Origin: Planctomycetota bacterium
Lineage (GTDB): Bacteria > Planctomycetota > Phycisphaerae > Phycisphaerales > Phycisphaeraceae
Assembly: GCA_029267795.1 (NCBI GenBank)
Contig: JAJUHR010000124.1
Location: 1 to 5,890, forward strand
Length of the DNA stretch: 5,890 bases
Direction of reading: 5' to 3'
A program made the translations under genes and the position numbers. Below, piece after piece: positions 4,961 through 5,890 of this stretch (position 1 is the stretch's first letter; the number at the start of each line of letters is the position of its first letter). The notes below the pieces were generated by a model, which saw nothing but the letters and a program-made list of their open reading frames with translations, was not told the DNA's origin and ran no database searches.

Positions 4961-5890
4961 TTACAGTTCGTTGATCGTGGTCAGCGTCATGGTCTGGTTG
5001 TGCAGATCGCAGCGGCCACTGGCGTAGGGTGAGATCTCTCCGTAGGAGTAAAAACCGATCTGCTCGGCGCCCTCGGGTAACACCTTCAGCGCAGCCTCCA
5101 GCTCGTCTTCCGCCCGCTCACCGAGGATCAGCCTGCGTCCGACGCAGCTGATGGCCAGCGACAAAGTCTGCCCATGTTGTTCACTCTGATAGTTCCGGCG
5201 GGTCATCAGCGCCGCCTCCGAAGCGCCGTCGATCAGACGGTCCAGCGATGCCTTCATCAGCTGGGCCAGGCACCCTTGGGGGATGTCCCCCGCGAAGGTC
5301 ATCGATTGCGCCCGCTCATCCACCCCCAGCACGGTGCGGACGACCTGGTTCTCGTCCGAAGGGTCGCTCCGCAACGCCAAAGGGAACAGCAGCGCCGTGG
5401 CGGGCAGGCCCGACGCCAAGTCCCCGAGGTATTGCTTGTACAGCTGCAGGGCCGGCTTGCCGTCCAGCTCATACAGGACGCTGCCGTTGGATTTCGTGAC
5501 CCGTCGCTCCGGGCCGAAGGTGTCCCAGCCGCCCTTGGAGCCGTGGCCAATCCGCACGTGGTCGCCATAAAACCCCACCGCGGTGATGAAGCCGCTGCGG
5601 GGTTGGCCGTCCTTGATCACCCACGTTAACTGGAACCGATCCCCGTCGCCCGCCAGTCCCCCCGTCACCACCACGCCGGGGTTGAACACCGAGTTCAACC
5701 CACGCACCAGCTCGCTGCCGTTGACCTTCAGCCCATCGGACAAGACCAACACGCCGCGTAACGACGCGTCGTTCAATTGCTGGGCGATCCGGGCCCCGGC
5801 CTCGAAGGATTCCTCCGGCCGGCTCACCGCCGCAAACGCCGAGGCCACCTCGGTCTTCTCAAAGGCCACCACGGCTACCGCCAGCGTGCC
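4961..5890 (-). CDS. FIST-domain sensory protein (5' end beyond the window)
   Basis: 309 residues are visible and the frame is open through the right edge, so the N-terminus is missing. The N-terminal FIST part includes GTLAVAVVAFEKTEV at the edge, then LRGVLVLSDGLKVNG, VVVTGGLAGDGDRF (the typical glycine-rich segment) and a Gly-x-Gly-His-Gly stretch near residue 115. The FIST_C part follows from about residue 190, ending with the diagnostic EQIGFYSYGEISP and a closing MTLTTINEL. FIST proteins are proposed cytoplasmic sensors of small ligands, perhaps amino acids, and often sit beside or inside signalling proteins. This one has no fused output and directly precedes the hybrid kinase, so ligand state is probably passed to that kinase. 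An internal GTG at 5870-5872 is not the start, since conserved sequence continues upstream of it. The stop is TAA at 4961-4963. Confidence 0.88.
   Translation of the reverse strand, partial: GTLAVAVVAFEKTEVASAFAAVSRPEESFEAGARIAQQLNDASLRGVLVLSDGLKVNGSELVRGLNSVFNPGVVVTGGLAGDGDRFQLTWVIKDGQPRSGFITAVGFYGDHVRIGHGSKGGWDTFGPERRVTKSNGSVLYELDGKPALQLYKQYLGDLASGLPATALLFPLALRSDPSDENQVVRTVLGVDERAQSMTFAGDIPQGCLAQLMKASLDRLIDGASEAALMTRRNYQSEQHGQTLSLAISCVGRRLILGERAEDELEAALKVLPEGAEQIGFYSYGEISPYASGRCDLHNQTMTLTTINEL

Noticed and set aside
5870..5872. GTG as the start of the FIST protein
   Set aside because: Family-like sequence continues in frame to the window edge, so the real start is outside.

Overview
The window is GC-rich and holds one forward-strand gene end followed by six reverse-strand genes. 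All the long open frames on the forward strand after position 298 are antisense shadows. No marker gene fixes the taxon. The McsA/McsB pair without ctsR or clpC beside it, together with the high GC, a FIST-domain protein and a cytoplasmic hybrid kinase, would suit a planctomycete-like bacterium (Planctomycetota) or another GC-rich non-Firmicute. That placement is inference.

Layout. (1) 2-298, forward: the C-terminal third of an NAD kinase, cut by the left edge. (2) 299-392: a short convergent spacer. (3) 393-1367, reverse: two small proteins, each made of a CBS-domain pair, 3 bases apart and so probably co-transcribed; the upstream one has a leader rich in inverted repeats (1368-1552). (4) 1553-3123, reverse: mcsA then mcsB, overlapping by the ATGA stop/start, with a good sigma70-type promoter just upstream of mcsA. 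(5) 3124-3513: a 390-base intergenic region with that promoter, repeated CGGWCCG elements, a CtsR-box-like sequence, two competing inverted repeats, a possible small ORF, and a possible terminator for the gene beyond it. (6) 3514-5890, reverse: a FIST-domain sensor protein (its start lies beyond the right edge), then 7 bases later a soluble hybrid histidine kinase with a receiver domain.

How the genes may work together. McsA and McsB form a protein-arginine phosphorylation module; in Firmicutes it marks damaged proteins for ClpCP and controls the heat-shock repressor CtsR. The FIST protein and the hybrid kinase, closely spaced and co-directional, look like a two-protein cytoplasmic sensory unit in which FIST senses a small ligand and the kinase, which has no sensor domain of its own, transmits. 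The CBS-pair proteins are probably adenylate-responsive regulators of unknown target. No mobile element, CRISPR array, tRNA or rRNA was seen. No wholly new system is evident; the least explained parts are the leader before the CBS genes and the mcsA upstream region.
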